Assembly: GCA_029378245.1 (NCBI GenBank)
Contig: JARKIF010000009.1
Coordinates: 2,108,001-2,172,000 of the forward strand
Source of the DNA: Roridomyces roridus
Taxonomy: Eukaryota; Basidiomycota; Agaricomycetes; Agaricales; Mycenaceae
DNA length: 64,000 nt
Reading direction: 5' to 3'
In this document: piece after piece, positions 23,887-35,895 of the stretch
How positions within the stretch are numbered: the first letter of the stretch is position 1
Layout of the letters: each line of letters begins with the position of its first letter
Notes under the pieces: generated by a model
What the model saw: the letters and a program-made list of their open reading frames with translations, nothing else
Told to the model about the DNA's origin: nothing
The model's database searches: none
Program-made: the position numbers and the translations under genes

Positions 23887-24676
23887 ATGTCTCCTCCGAG
23901 ATATCGAAGCATCCGACGTCCAGCCGCGCCCATAACCTGTATGTTGGGTTCTCTTTTCACAAGTGCAAAACTAATAATTTCGGAGATGTCTTTACGCCCC
24001 AACCGTCTAATTCAATGCTGCTCGCCCCTCCGCCAGACACCCCGGACTCGCAGCGGCCATACCACATCTCCGTCAGGTGTGTGCGTGCATTCCTGGTCGG
24101 TCCGCGTAATTCTCGTGTGTTAAGAAACCAGCCAGCTTGAATTGTTTCACACCCACATCCTTCATTACAATTATTAGGAAGAACTCTTGGGACGGGGATT
24201 TGGTCGGTGATTTTGAGATTGGTGCAAATTTAACGCAGAACCCGGGGACTCTTTGCCTTCGTGGAAACGAGTTTCCCATTTCCGAGTTACTGGACTCGAC
24301 TTCGCATGTTTATCGAACGGTTGGTGCTATTTTCTTCGGTCTGGACGCCTGTTGATTCTTGAACATAGACATGGCATTGGAAAGTGAAGAGCTTTGGGAA
24401 GGGTGCAGACAAGCCCATGTCTTTGTTCTGGGACGACTACCAGGGCGGGGGTGTTCTGAGCGTAAGGATCCTCCAGTCGTTAAAAGGCCTTGATTCTGAC
24501 ACGAAAACCAGTGCTACTCTTCGCCAGACAGGAATTCTTCCAACCTTCTGGCCCAATTTACACCTCGAGCGCAATTGCGCCGGCAAGGACAGGTCATGGA
24601 GCCTCCAAAATTACTGGTGACGTCGGTCGGACACGACCTGTTTGACGATGTCCTTCTCTCTGCGCTGGTCAGTTGA
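23887..24676 (+). CDS. DUF6593-like basidiomycete protein
   Basis: Unknown function. The five-exon model reads MSPPRYRSIRRPAAPITYVF, then LLAPPPDTPDSQRPYHISVS, NCFTPTSFITIIRKNSWDGD, LVGDFEIGANLTQNPG, TWHWKVKSFG, MSLFWDDYQGG and GHDLFDDVLLSALVS then stop. The spaced pattern (Y-h-I-S, T-x-I-x-R, V-G-x-F-E, W-x-W, L-x-W-D) fits the DUF6593 family that is expanded in agaricomycetes, but I rely on memory of the pattern. Introns: GTATGT to TCGGAG (23938-23985), GTGTGT to CAGCCAG, GTTGGT to ACATAG and GTAAGG to ACCAG. The same frame stays open upstream of 23887 without an ATG, so a small upstream exon is possible. Confidence 0.6.
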
Positions 24677-24898
24677 GCGTATACGGACTGCACCCTCTCG
24701 GTCATAAAAGTTGTCGGTGGAATCATCTGGAACCATCTGTACTATATAATATCTGTACTGTATCTTTAAACGCACGCGTTTGCTGCTTTGTCAAAAGGCC
24801 TTTCAGCTCGGCTTTGTGGCTGTACCGATCATAGCTTTCGCTTCAAGCACCACGACCACCACTACATTTGACTCAGACACACTCTTTCTTTCACCAAC

Positions 24899-25694
24899 AT
24901 GATCAAGGCATGCAGGCCACACTGGCCACCCATGGAGCATACTGACCTGCCTCGCAGATATGGAGCATGAAGAAGAACGAGGACGCGGCGGCCAAGAAGA
25001 AGCCAAAGACGAGCGCCGCGCAGATCCGAGTACAAAAAGGCGAGTTAGTACTCGCTCGCAGTTTAGCGTGAGCTGACGGTCCATTAGACCTGACAGAGCT
25101 AGACCTCCCCTCGACGATGAAGACCCACTTTCCCGATCCTGCAGATCTCCTCAACTTTACGCTGACCATCACGCCAGATGAAGGTGCGCATCGCTTGGCT
25201 CTCTGTGTGATTGGTACTCAAAGTGGCTTTTGCAAGGCATGTACAAGGGTGGCGCGTTCGTGTTCTCTTTCGCCATAAACACCAACTATCCACACGACCC
25301 GCCGAAAGTCAAGTGCACGCAGACTGTACGCCTTGTTCCTTCGGCTAGATAGCACGCTGAAACCACGTTTCGCAGATTTACCATCCCAATGTTGATTTGG
25401 AGGGTAACGTCTGTCTAAATATTCTGCGTGAAGACTGGAAACCGGTGCTGAATCTCAACTCGGTCATGGTTGGGCTGCAGTATCTGTTCCTGGAACCCAA
25501 TGCCGATGATCCTTTGAACAAGGGTGCGTCGTTGCGCGTTTCGTCTCCCCTTCCTCCTAATAACTCGTTGCTTGTTTCCAGAGGCTGCGATCGAGATGAG
25601 CAAGAACCGGGACCAGTTCTTGGCCAATGTCAAGCAGTCTATGAGAGGGCACAGCATCAAGGGAGTCCAATACGCGAATGTCCTCGTTCGATGA
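24899..25694 (+). CDS. UBC12: UBC12 (UBE2M-type NEDD8-conjugating enzyme)
   Basis: E2 that transfers NEDD8/Rub1 from the UBA3 E1 to cullins, activating cullin-RING ligases. Model: [90 protein letters not shown] (catalytic Cys in GNVCLN), [34 protein letters not shown], and it ends ...QYANVLVR. The MIK start and [10 protein letters not shown] are typical of UBC12's E1-binding N terminus. Exon 1 is only 9 nt (24899-24907). The first two introns (24908-24957, 25040-25087) have GC donors; both are forced by frame. Full length and apparently functional. Confidence 0.93.
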
Positions 25695-25873
25695 TTTGGA
25701 GTGGAGGTGTCTTCCTCTCTTCTTCCTGTTCTGTATCGACCTTCCGTATATTGTCTCTGCATCTCACCATCCCATTCATTCATTAGTGGCATAGAGGTAC
25801 ACAGTAGACGTTCCCTGTATCGCTTTCCAAGCTGTGGATACATATAATGCTGCTAATACATCGTCCTGTCTTA

Positions 25874-26396
25874 TTAACTGCCTCTGTAAGTCGTGAACGA
25901 GTAGGGACTGATGAGGAGAGGAATATGGTAGTGTTCGCCCGGATTCTCAATTTCAAAGGTTATCTAGTCGATGCGTAAGTTGGTGAAGAGGAAGAGGAGG
26001 ACGCTTACATCGACCCAGGGATAGAAACACTTGCGATTGGTTTTCGCAAGGTATTCTGTTCATGGTCAGACGACCCTCAGACTGGATGTCAACCTACCCT
26101 TAGTCGCGAAGATGATCTTGTAGATGCCTGGAGCCACCGTGACGCTTGGAGAGAGCAGATCAAGGCAACGGCCATCCGAGTTGGTTACGCTTGAGTAGAT
26201 GAGCCCGAGCAGCCATAAAGTCCAGCAAGTAGTACCCCGAAGCCAGTAGAGTGAATTCATCAGTAAAGCTCTGGAGACGAATCTCGACGCCTTCAGCAGG
26301 TTTGCCTGTAGACGAGTCGAGGACTGGATGCCGCCATTAGAGAGGGTCGTGGGTCGTGGCCGGCCTACCGTGGCAGGTTATCGGCGACTTGCTCAT
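25874..26396 (-). CDS. 5-hydroxyisourate hydrolase (transthyretin-like)
   Basis: Second step of uric acid degradation: opens 5-hydroxyisourate to OHCU after urate oxidase. Five small exons give MSKSPITCHVLDSSTGKPAE, GVEIRLQSF, GVTNSDGRC, APGIYKIIFATKEYL, CFYPWVDITFEIEN and EHYHIPLLISPYSFTTYRGS then stop. Family hallmarks are present: the first-strand His in THVLD-type TCHVLD, the H-x-P-L-L-x-S-P block and the C-terminal Y-R-G-S. About 115 residues, normal size. No obvious peroxisomal targeting signal: the C terminus is fixed by YRGS. The start at 26396 faces RRP1's start at 26450, so the two must share a promoter. Confidence 0.92.
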
Positions 26397-26449
26397 CGTC
26401 AAAGGAAAGAGGGTTTGATCCGGGCAAAAAAAAGTTGGCACAAGCGACG
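26397..26449. promoter_or_regulatory. 53-bp bidirectional promoter between start codons
   Basis: Only 53 bp separate the divergent ATGs of hydroxyisourate hydrolase and RRP1. The stretch is A-rich toward RRP1 (an A7 tract at about 26426-26433). Both 5' UTRs and the core promoters must lie here or inside each other's coding DNA. Confidence 0.55.
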
Positions 26450-27533
26450 ATGAGCATTCCTCTCGCCAAACATCTAGCCCACACCGGTGAGCGCACTCTC
26501 CGCCATCCACTTCTGTGTGTCTACAGCTGACAACCAGGAAGACAAGAAAACTCGGGACAAGGCCGTTAAAGCCCTGGCTACTTTTTTGTCCGATGATACT
26601 CAGGAACCCATCTCGAAGACCGACATGGCCAAGCTGTGGAAGGGGATTTTCTACTGTGCGTAGGAAATTTACTCGGTCCTTCTGCTCCTAACCTGCAGAT
26701 TAGGTTTTTGGATGTCGGACAAACCGCTCGTGCAACAGGCGCTAGCGTCCGAGTTGGCAGAGCTGTTATTGACTATAACATCTCTCCCAGCGTCGCTCGC
26801 GTTCCTCCGGGGATTCTGGGAGGCGACCGTCCGCGAGTGGGGTGGCATAGACCGCCTCAGACTCGACAAGTATTACATGCTCGTACGAAGATTCGTCAAC
26901 GCTACATTCCGCCTTCTTGCTCGATCCCAGTGGGACAAGGACGCGTGTGAAAATTACAACGAAACGCTGACGCGCGAGGGTGGACCTATGTGGTTTGCAA
27001 AGCCTCTTCTTGGTGTAATTTGGTCCTCAATTGTAAACAGCCCATCCGATATACGCGTCCCCACGGGTCTGGCCTACCATCTCGCAGACATCTACCTCGA
27101 CGAGCTCGAAAAAGTCCTCGGAACGGCACCCGAGCCCATCCTGCCCGCCCCGCTATCAACATTATTCACCCCATTCTTCGTCCTCGCCGCCCGTACCCCA
27201 TTGAGCATGACGTACAAACGCATACAAGAAGAAGTATTCGACCCGCTGTTATCTGCGCTCTCCCCGCCACCCGCCGAGCCAGAAGAACGCCCGCAAAAAC
27301 GCGCTCGGTTGGAGGATGGTTCGAGTCGAGAGCAAAAATATTCGGCGTTGGTTTCGAATGCTTGCTTTGATAGCCCGACGGAGGGTAAGATCGAGGCGGA
27401 TGTCTTGCGGAAGAGGCTCCTTCGGCAGGTGTTTGATGTTGCGAGCGAGCCGGATACCAAGGACTCGAGTAGACGCAAGATGTACGCGTTGTTCAAGGAG
27501 AGTACGGAGGAAGATCAGGGAGAAGAGGGTTAG
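26450..27533 (+). CDS. RRP1: RRP1/Nop52, nucleolar rRNA-processing protein
   Basis: Needed for late 27S pre-rRNA processing on the path to 60S subunits. Three exons: MSIPLAKHLAHT, then [40 protein letters not shown] (Nop52 signature), VQQALASELAELLLTI, FWEATVREWGGIDRLRLDKY, YMLVRRFVNATFRLLARSQW, and GLAYHLADIYLDELEKVL. The C-terminal part has the basic run RPQKRARLE and ends in an acidic tail (STEEDQGEEG). The length, about 320 residues, fits fungal Rrp1. Introns start after ...LAHTG and after FYC. Shares its promoter with the divergent purine-catabolism gene. Confidence 0.92.
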
Positions 27534-27666
27534 ACCGAATACATTGTTTTCCTCGTCAATCGAACGAATTGAGTGTGCGCTTAGCCCGGGCCGTTGAGCC
27601 GCAGCGGCATTGACAGTTCACGTCAACCCTTCGCTCTTCTTTGCCTCTTTCTTCCCCGCATTCTTT

Positions 27667-29561
27667 ATGCAACTTTCTCTGGATCTTTACATTTCCATTC
27701 TCGAACACGTCCCCGTTCAACGATATGGCGATTCCGTCGAAACTCTCGTCACTTTCTCCCAAACCTCAACGATCCTGCGAGAAGCATCTCAAGTCACGTC
27801 TCTATGGGAGCCTTTCTACCGAGCGCGCTATCGGTTCAGCGAGGAAATCCACGAGTTCCGACGCAAAGTGGACTTGGACAACAATTGGCGACTAATGTAT
27901 GCCGAGCGGCGTCGAAAGGACAAGATTGCACTGGGACTGCTCGACCGAATAGTCGACACTCGACAAGGACGGTATCGTCATGCTGCGACGCTGACGGCCA
28001 TGTCCTTTGATGTTTGGGATGCGATGGAGATCGAATCCTCTCTTCCCGTTCCATCGTTATTCGATGTGAACCCCCAGGTTGGGACAAGGCCCTGTATCAG
28101 TCCCACCAGACGTTTCTGGGCATCTTCGATCCTGGACACCATAGCGAAACGCTCTGCAATTATGCAGTGGGGGAATCTTGTGTCGGAAGACGGCGAAAAC
28201 GTGCCCTCTTTTGTCCAGGCGCATTCCTCGTTGTCGTGCTTTTTCGGAAAGCCGCTAGTGGAGGTGGGGCTACTGTTTTTCGCCTCGAGGATCATTCTCA
28301 GACATTGGTCAGGTTGAATCACATCTAACCTCACTCACTGCGGAATGCCGCGCATATCTGGAGGAAAAACGCTGCCTTTTGGACCCAGATGCGCCCGAGT
28401 ATGACCTGGCTCTGGTCTGCACGACCATCTGCCAGTTCATGTTGCAACAAGGATTTGGACCGGTTCCGTCGCTCAACTTCCATCAGATCTCGAACCACTT
28501 TCCTCACTTGTATCTTACAAGTCATCGACGGTCCATTGCCATCTCGCTCGTCCATGCATTCGTCGCCCTTGCCCGGAGTGTTGGGGTCACGGCTTCTCCA
28601 ATAAACTTCCCGGGGAGGGTGCTCGTGCATATTTCCTCTCCCCCTGGCGCCGACGATTTTCTCGTCGACGTATATGGAGCAGAAACCAAGGCAATCCTCT
28701 CGCTGCGCCACGACTTGCCTCCTATGTTGGTGAGAATGGGTGTATCTCCAGATGCTCTGCTCTTTTATGTTTCTCCTTGCGGAGCAGCTCCCATGCTTCT
28801 CAGGGCTGCGCGCAATATTCTATCGTCAATCACGAACGATACGTCCCATGCCACTACCCAGGCTGCCATTTTCGCCTCAATCTGCATCCACCTTCTCCTG
28901 ACAGAGGAGGTTCAACTAATCACGCACATGGTCCGACACGTCGAGGTCGACCCTTTGGATTGCGCTACATTTCTTTCGGATTTGCAGCCCTTTCTGCGCC
29001 GGGCAGCCAACAGGGAATTCCTTCAAGAAACTTGTCGAGCAACACTGGAGATCGAAGAGCAGGAAGCAACCACTGTCCATTCGCGTAACGCGACGACCGC
29101 AGTGGCCCATTATGTGGGCATGGTATTCCAACACAGGAGGTACTCCTACAACGCCTGTATAATCGGGTGGGATGTACGTGCAGCCCTCTTTTTCAGACAT
29201 CTGCTGATTTCTTTTTGCTAGCCAACGTGCTGCAAGTCGGAAGAATGGCAGATGTCCATGAATGTACGCAGTTTGACTCGAGGGGGCAACCAACCATTCT
29301 ATCATGTTATTTCTCTCGACGGGAACCACAGATGTAAGTTTTCGACTTGTTCCTGGGTCTTGCTGATCGAATTCAGATGTGGCCGAGGATAATATCTCGC
29401 CAATTCCATTCACGGAAGAATTGGCGGTCCAATTTTTGCGCGAAATTCCTGTTTTACCGAGGTACTTTAGTGATATCTGTGAAATCGGGTGGCGGCTGAG
29501 TCCGGAGCTTGTGTACGCGTATCCAGACGACGAATTCGCGAGCCAGATTAGCTCAGATTAG
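27667..29561 (+). CDS. FBXO21-type F-box protein with SirB1 and YccV-like domains
   Basis: Likely substrate receptor of an SCF ubiquitin ligase. An N-terminal F-box (LSLDLYISILEHVPVQRYGD, TLVTFSQTSTILREASQV, LWEPFYRARYRF) is followed by MYAERRRKDKIALGLLDRIV. A SirB1/transglutaminase-like region follows (FWASSILDTIAKRSAIMQWG, SFVQAHSSLSCFFG, LNFHQISNHFPHLYLTSH, SLVHAFVALARSVGVTASPI). The C-terminal YccV/hemimethylated-DNA-binding-like domain (AHYVGMVFQHRRYSYNACII, FYHVISLDGNHRYVAEDNI) completes the domain order known from FBXO21. Introns lie near 28257-28318, GTACGT to TTGCTAG (about 29174-29220) and GTAAGT to ATTCAG (29332-29376). The start ATG 27667 immediately precedes the F-box. Confidence 0.88.
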
Positions 29562-29607
29562 TCGGTAGTTAGTCACGTGCCAAAATCACTGGAACGCGTT
29601 TCTCTTC

Positions 29608-31633
29608 ATGTCTGTCTACACGCCTGCTCGCACCAATGCCTACTATCGAACAAGCTACGCCGGTGCCGCGGCGCCGGCTCAGCAGCCCCAAAACCAGCGT
29701 GTCCCTCTCAACGACAACCATGAACGTACGGGCTCCTCCCGTTTTTACTTTGCCGTCTTGACGCGTATTAGGGTGGTATGTCGAGGGCCTGCCCAACAAT
29801 CGCATGATTCTCTCTCTCCAGTCTGGCATAAAGGAAGAGGTCAATTGGGCATTGGAGCGCCTAATCCGCCTCTCGATGAACGGCGACGCCGACTTGCACA
29901 AACTACTACCAGGCTTGGTAGATGCCTTGTTTGAATGGCCGCAGTGGTATGTGGCGGAAGGCCACAGAGATATAGAGGAGGTTCAATCACTTTTTGCCGT
30001 CCCCGTCGAACTGGCCGCCAAACGACGGCACGCGCTCGAGTCCTTGTCGCTTCTGAGGAATATCGCCGTCCAGGGGGGCAGTATCCAGGATTTACAGGCG
30101 CATCCTCGGAGCACGGCCCTCGTATTCAACGCGCTCAACAATCTCAATCCAGACCAGGATGGACACGTCGAATTCCTCCTCAACGTCATCGAATTCTTCC
30201 AATGCATGGCCGCTAGACACGCCATCCAACCACACTTGATTCAAACAATGTGGAATCCGGTACTACCGCTCTCTCGTATCGTGGCAATCTCAAGCGATCG
30301 CTCGTTAATCGTTGCCGCATTAACGGCACTCAACCTCGTCTTGAGCCATCCTCCCAATACATCCCAATTATCCCCAGTGTCCCCCGCTTTGGGCGCTGCC
30401 ATCCGATATCTCCCGCTCTTTGTCGACAAGCCGTTGCTCGACGCATGTCTAAACTACCTTTATATACATCTGTCTCATCCAGCAATGGCAAAATTGTTTT
30501 TGCTCCACCCAGACATGCCTAGCGTCCTCCGGCTATTAGTGAGCATTCTGTTGGCTGAGCAGGTCGAAGAGAATGTCGTCCTCGATATTCTCGGGCCCGT
30601 ACACACTGTACCTATGGCCACGGCCGTCGTTCGGCCTTATGAGCTCACGAAGGAGGAGTTGGATGCTTTGCTTAGCCAGCCTGAGCCACAGCGGTGTTCC
30701 GATTGGTACGTCTCGTCGCCGTTCTCCACCTGTACTAATTTTTTTCCAAGGATGAAATTGATGTTCGCTGTGAAAGCTGACGGCGAACTGACCCAGGTCG
30801 AATTTTGGAATCTCTATCGGAATACGTTCGCTCCATATATCCAACAATTCCCTCTTCTGGCTGCGTCGGACGTTATCAAGAATGTCACAGCCGTATTTCC
30901 TTCAGCCCAGGCCATGGTACTACCCGGTGACGTGCAGAAGTTTGTTGTTCGGGGTGTGGATCGACGCAGAGTCGCGGTCCAGACGGAACGCTTCAAGTGC
31001 CTCTGGGACAAATGTGCTACCCCGGCGTTCGAAGCTCCTGGCGAGCTGTTTGACCACATTTTGGAGCACATCGCCAGCTCAGAGTCGACGGACTGTGCAT
31101 GTCTTTGGTCAACATGTCCGCAGACGGCTATACCAAAAGCTGCCCTCCGTCAGCACGTCTTGACCCACATCTCCAGTCTGCACCCCCCTGTGATGGATGC
31201 TACCCAGGATAGCAACATCACCCTGCCCTCTCAAGATTCGCCGTACCCAATCAACGACCCTACTAGCCGCCCATTCCCTCCACCACGCACCCTAAATCTC
31301 ACATTCAAACAACCCACCGTCGACCCGCCATCCACATCACTCACCGCCCTGCTTTGCATCCGCATCCTGTTCAGAGGATCATTCACCTCTTCTGAAGAAG
31401 CTCCACGAGCCGACGCGGACCACTTTGGGTTCCCTGGCTTGGTTGAGAGCGCCGAGGACCAGCAGGAGGTGGACCCGCGGGATGAGATGTCTGCGGACAA
31501 GGAGCGCGAAGGGGAGATGCGTGGCAAGAGGGCGTTTACGGGTGTGAGGAGGCTGATGGAGGGTGTGCGTCTCAAAGATGAGACTTTGAATGGCTGGATT
31601 GCGGAGATGGTGGATACGGCAATTTATGGATAG
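29608..31633 (+). CDS. RSC9: RSC9-like subunit of the RSC chromatin-remodelling complex
   Basis: Three exons. The N terminus MSVYTPARTNAYYRTSYAGA is disordered. An armadillo-like helical body follows (WYVEGLPNNRMILSLQSGIK, EEVNWALERLIRLS, LFEWPQWYVAEG, RRHALESLSLLRNIAVQGG, NVIEFFQCMAARHAIQP). An RFX-like segment is ELTQVEFWNLYRNTFAPYIQ. Cys/His finger-like motifs follow (FKCLWDKCATPAFEAPGELF with DHILEHI, and CACLWSTCPQTAIPKAALRQ with HVLTHI). It ends LNGWIAEMVDTAIYG. Order and composition match fungal Rsc9, which targets RSC to stress-responsive and rDNA loci. Convergent with RPB2, 121 bp between stops. Confidence 0.85.
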
Positions 31634-31754
31634 CTAACGCTGTTCTTTCTTGACCGCCTTTTTCTAAAACCAAACACCGATTGCATGGCATTAGAAATCG
31701 GACAACTAGTGTACATCTCAATCTTGTACTACACGACAAAGGTCTCTCGCGGGA

Positions 31755-34700
31755 TTAGTCCCGGATCCGCCCTGTCGACGTGGTAAACAATCGAGCAGCG
31801 ATATTCATGCTTTGCAGTTCCTGGAAGAGAAGTTTCGCGGCATAGGGAATATACAGCTGAGAGCATGCCGTTTTGTTGCGGCAGGCACGACACTGAGGTA
31901 AAGAGTGAGCAATGAGAGTGTATTTGTACTTGGGACATACCTCGAAACTCTGCTTTTTGAGATTGGCAATCGCTGTTAGTCCACAAATGTCGCAAACGTG
32001 CAGACGATAGGCATCGCTAGCCTCGAACAGACGTTCTTTGAGGAAACCAGCGATACCATGGGAGATCATACAATCCCGCTCCATCTCTCCGAAACGAAGC
32101 CCTCCATCACGACTACGACCTTCCACCGGCTGTCTGGTCAGAATTTGCACCGGACCTCTGGCACGAGAGTGAATCTTGTCGTCCACCATGTGCTTGAGCC
32201 GCTGGTAGTACGTTGGGCCGAGGTAGACTTGGGCCTGCAGCTTGCGGCCAGTGTGACCGTGGTACATGACCTCGAGCCCACGCGATTGGTAGCCTTTTTG
32301 TCGCAGGAAAGCAGACACCGACTCGACGGTCAGGTCAGTGAACGGTGTCGCATCACCCTCGTTACCGATGAGCGTTGCGACCTTGGATAGTAGACACTCG
32401 ACCAAATGTCCGATCGTCATTCGAGAGGGAATGGCGTGGGGGTTGATGATGATATCAGGAACGATACCTTCGGCAGTGAACGGCATGTCTTCTTGCCGAT
32501 AGGTGATCCCAATGGTACCCTTCTGCCCGTGACGCGAAGCGAACTTGTCACCGATTTGGGGAATACGGGTTGCCCGAACGCGGACTTTGACAAACTTTTG
32601 TCCCTCAGAGTTGGTCGTGATCAACACCTGGTCAACGATGCCGCTCTCGGTACTCTTGAGCGGCGTGGAGACGTCTCGCCGAGTATGCACCCGAGTTCGC
32701 TGGCCGAGTTCCTCGCTGTCGGGAGGTATCGGCGCCGTTTTGCCAATGATGATGTCCTCTCCTCTCACACCCGTGCCTGGTGCGATCAGACCATCATCCT
32801 CCAATTTGTCGTACGTCCCGTGCTTCATGCGGAGCGTGTTATCGCGCGTCGGCTTCTCAAACTCCTCAAGCTGCTGGATGCCGCTCTTCTTCTCCAGGTC
32901 CATGTAACTCCGATAGTAGATACTCCGGAACAACCCACGATCGATTGAACTTTGGTTCATGATCACGGAATCTTCTTGGTTGTATCCGCTGTAACACAAA
33001 ATGGCGACAATCGCATTTTGACCGGCCGGCAGTTCCCGGAACTTGAGGTATTCCATCGAACGCGTCGTCGCAAGCGGTTTCTGCGGATAGTAGAGAATGT
33101 TGGCCATCGTATCCATGCGAATGAGGAAGTTGGTCAAGAATATCCCCATGGCTTGTTTACCCATGGCCGATTGGTAAGTGTTACGAGGAGACTGCAGGGG
33201 GTCAGGATTGGCTCGTGTGAGAGAAAGTTGCACGTACCTGGTTGTGGTCAGGGAAGGGGATGATACTGGCACAAATGCCAAGGATCATGCTCGGGTGAAT
33301 CTCACAATGCGTCCAAGTATGCGAGTTGATGCCGGCCTTCAATCGAGCTGCAGGGTCAAACTCCCCGTCGTTGGCGTGAGGATCGCCGCCCCTCTGCTGT
33401 ATACGCGAGTTTTCGAGATCTTCAGGCGTCATGGATATCATGACGGTCTCCTCCTCCTCGGCATCGAGCAACTCGATTACTCCGCCCTTTATCAGCTGTT
33501 CCCATTTGTATTCATCTCCATCGTCATTGTACCCTTGGCTGAGCCATTTGACGTTCTTTTTCTTGAGGCAAAGTTCCTGGTTGTCATCAACGATGAACAG
33601 GGGCCTGCAGACACGCCCAGCGTCGGTATACAACCGAAGCTCCTTCTCCCGAACGTCGCGTACCACAGACACCTCGGGACTGATGTCGTCCTTTCGACGC
33701 AGCTTTTTGATCGTCTTGACCAGGTTTGCTGGATCCCGGTGGACTCCCATCCATACACCATTGACAAACACCTTGGTACACGGGACGTCCGAATGCGAGT
33801 TCTCTTCGAGCGACTCGAGACCCCACTCCTCCAAGAATTCGATCACCGGAGCAGAATATGATCCGACGGAAATGCAGGCCATCAGGGCGAGATTCTTCAC
33901 CAGCCCACACGCCTGGCCCTCGGGCGTTTCAGCAGGGCACACCATTCCCCAGTGCGTGTTGTGCAGCTGTCGGGGTTTGGCAATCTTGCCTTCTCGTCCC
34001 AGCGGCGTGTTACACCGACGGAGATGGGATAATGTGGACGCATACGTGTATCTATTCAGCACTTGAGATACACCAGCGCTGCCGGACATGGATTTCTTCT
34101 GGTCTCCCCAATTGCCGGTGGCCAAAGAGTACTTGAGACCGTTGGTGATCGTCTGATGCTTGACTCCGAGCCCGAGGTTAAATTCTTTGTGGGTTTCGAC
34201 ACACTACAGCAGTTCAGATAATGCAGGAGAAAGAGGGTGAAGAGATAAACCTTTTGGAGATATCGGTACACATCCTTTGTCAGTTTCCTAAACAGGATAC
34301 GGAAAAGCTTCGCCAGCAGCGGCCCAGCCAAATCGAGGCGCTTTTTGCCAAAGTGATCACGATCGTCGAGTTCTCGTCGCTCGAGGGCAGCAAGCAGCAG
34401 ACGATGGATCATGTATCCGAAAAAGAAGGCCTTGTTGCTCTCTGAGCCCTCTGCCATCGAGACGTGTGGCAACATCTCCTTTTGCAGGATTTCCTGCGCA
34501 TATCGGATTCGGCGCTCACGAGATAGACCGGTCGTCGTTCCACGGTTGCCGATGAAATCGAGGGCAACTTCACGGTCTTGAATGACGAAGCCGTCATCAA
34601 TGCAAGGTTTCAGCATTTCGAGCATCTGCGCGTCCTGCATGTCGTAACAGATGTGCTCCAGGATGTCCCGATCTGAAATGACACCCAGGCCACGGAAAAC

Positions 34701-35730
34701 GACCCAAATAGGAATGTCGACTTTGATGTACGGGATAGTAGCCTTCATCACATTGCCGAGCTGCGCCGGCGGTCACAAACGTATCCTCAGACCATGAACA
34801 AGGTGCTTACCGAGCGTTCCTGGTTTCGGTGGAACATCTTCACCTGGAACTGGCTGATGGTTTTGCCACCCTTCTCGACCGCGCTACGAATTTCGGCAAG
34901 GAAGTTTATGGGGGAAGGCTGCGCCTTGGCAAACACGTAGACATGGTTGGTGGCCATTCGCTCTTGGGCAATCAGAACCTTCTCCGACCCGTTTATGATG
35001 AAGTAGCCTCCCGAGTCGTACGGACACTCGTTCAAGTCGTACAGATCTTGGTCCTGCAGCCCTCGGAGGATACAGAATGTGGAGCGCAGCATGATGGGAA
35101 CCTAAGGAGGGTCGGCCAGGCAAACAGAAACCTTCGTGAATGAACACACCTTTCCAATCCAGACTTTTGTAGACTCCTTGTCGTCCGGAGTGTCATCTTG
35201 CTCGGTTTCCCATGCAATGTCCCCTGGCATTCCTTCCCGATCCTCGCGTCCTACCAACACTCGTTTCTTCATCTCAATGTACAACGGGGCGGAGTACGTG
35301 AGATTCCTGAGCCGCGCCTCCTGTGGGAACACCGGGACCACTGAGCCATCGGCCTCGGTGACGGTCGGTCGCGAGAGGTAGATTTGGCCAAACTTGATCT
35401 CGTAGCGACGCGTCATGTCGGAATCATGGCCGGTATGTTGGTCGGCTTGGTCGAGGATGAGGTCTGAATTCTCATCAACGAGCTCTTGCATTGTATTTTG
35501 CACGAATTCATCGAACGAGTCGAGCTGTTGACGCACGAGACCTTTTTGGTCGAAAAAGCTGGAGATGACGGTCCAGCAGTCCTCCTGGGTTATCTCTTCA
35601 TAGTCGTCGTCCTCCTCCTCATCGGCATAAGTCTGGTCATCATAGGAATACGGGTCTTGAGACGTGTACTCTGAGAAAGTTCAGAGGGAGGTGGATATGT
35701 CAGTCAAGGTGCATCAATACCTTGGCTCAT
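31755..35730 (-). CDS. RPB2: RPB2, second-largest subunit of RNA polymerase II
   Basis: Catalytic subunit of Pol II. The first exon is 10 nt (ATGAGCCAAG), then [20 protein letters not shown] after an intron. Landmarks in order: [59 protein letters not shown]; fork/lobe [137 protein letters not shown]. The C-terminal zinc ribbon CDICGL...CRACRNKT is interrupted by a short intron. Seven or so introns; full length (~1250 residues). A commonly used fungal phylogenetic marker, so useful for placing the organism. Confidence 0.97.
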
Positions 35731-35895
35731 GTCCTAAAAGCCAACGGCGCAGCGAACTACGATGAATGACGCGCCCGAATGAGATGCCCCGGTCGATGCG
35801 GCACGTGTAGGACGGCGGCGACGAGAATCGAGGTGATGAACAAGCGAAAGCCGTTTGCGTTGTTTGTCATCCACACTCAAGTCATTTCCGCTCCC

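Noticed and set aside
23864..23935. ATG at 23864 as start of the DUF6593-like gene
   Set aside because: This frame meets a stop (TAA) before the first splice donor; the conserved frame contains ATG 23887.
27978..28334. Alternative frames and an intron at 28068-28111 in the F-box gene (reading GWDKALYQSHQTFLG)
   Set aside because: Family conservation (FWASSILDTIAKRSAIMQWG) runs straight through in the first frame, so no intron is needed.
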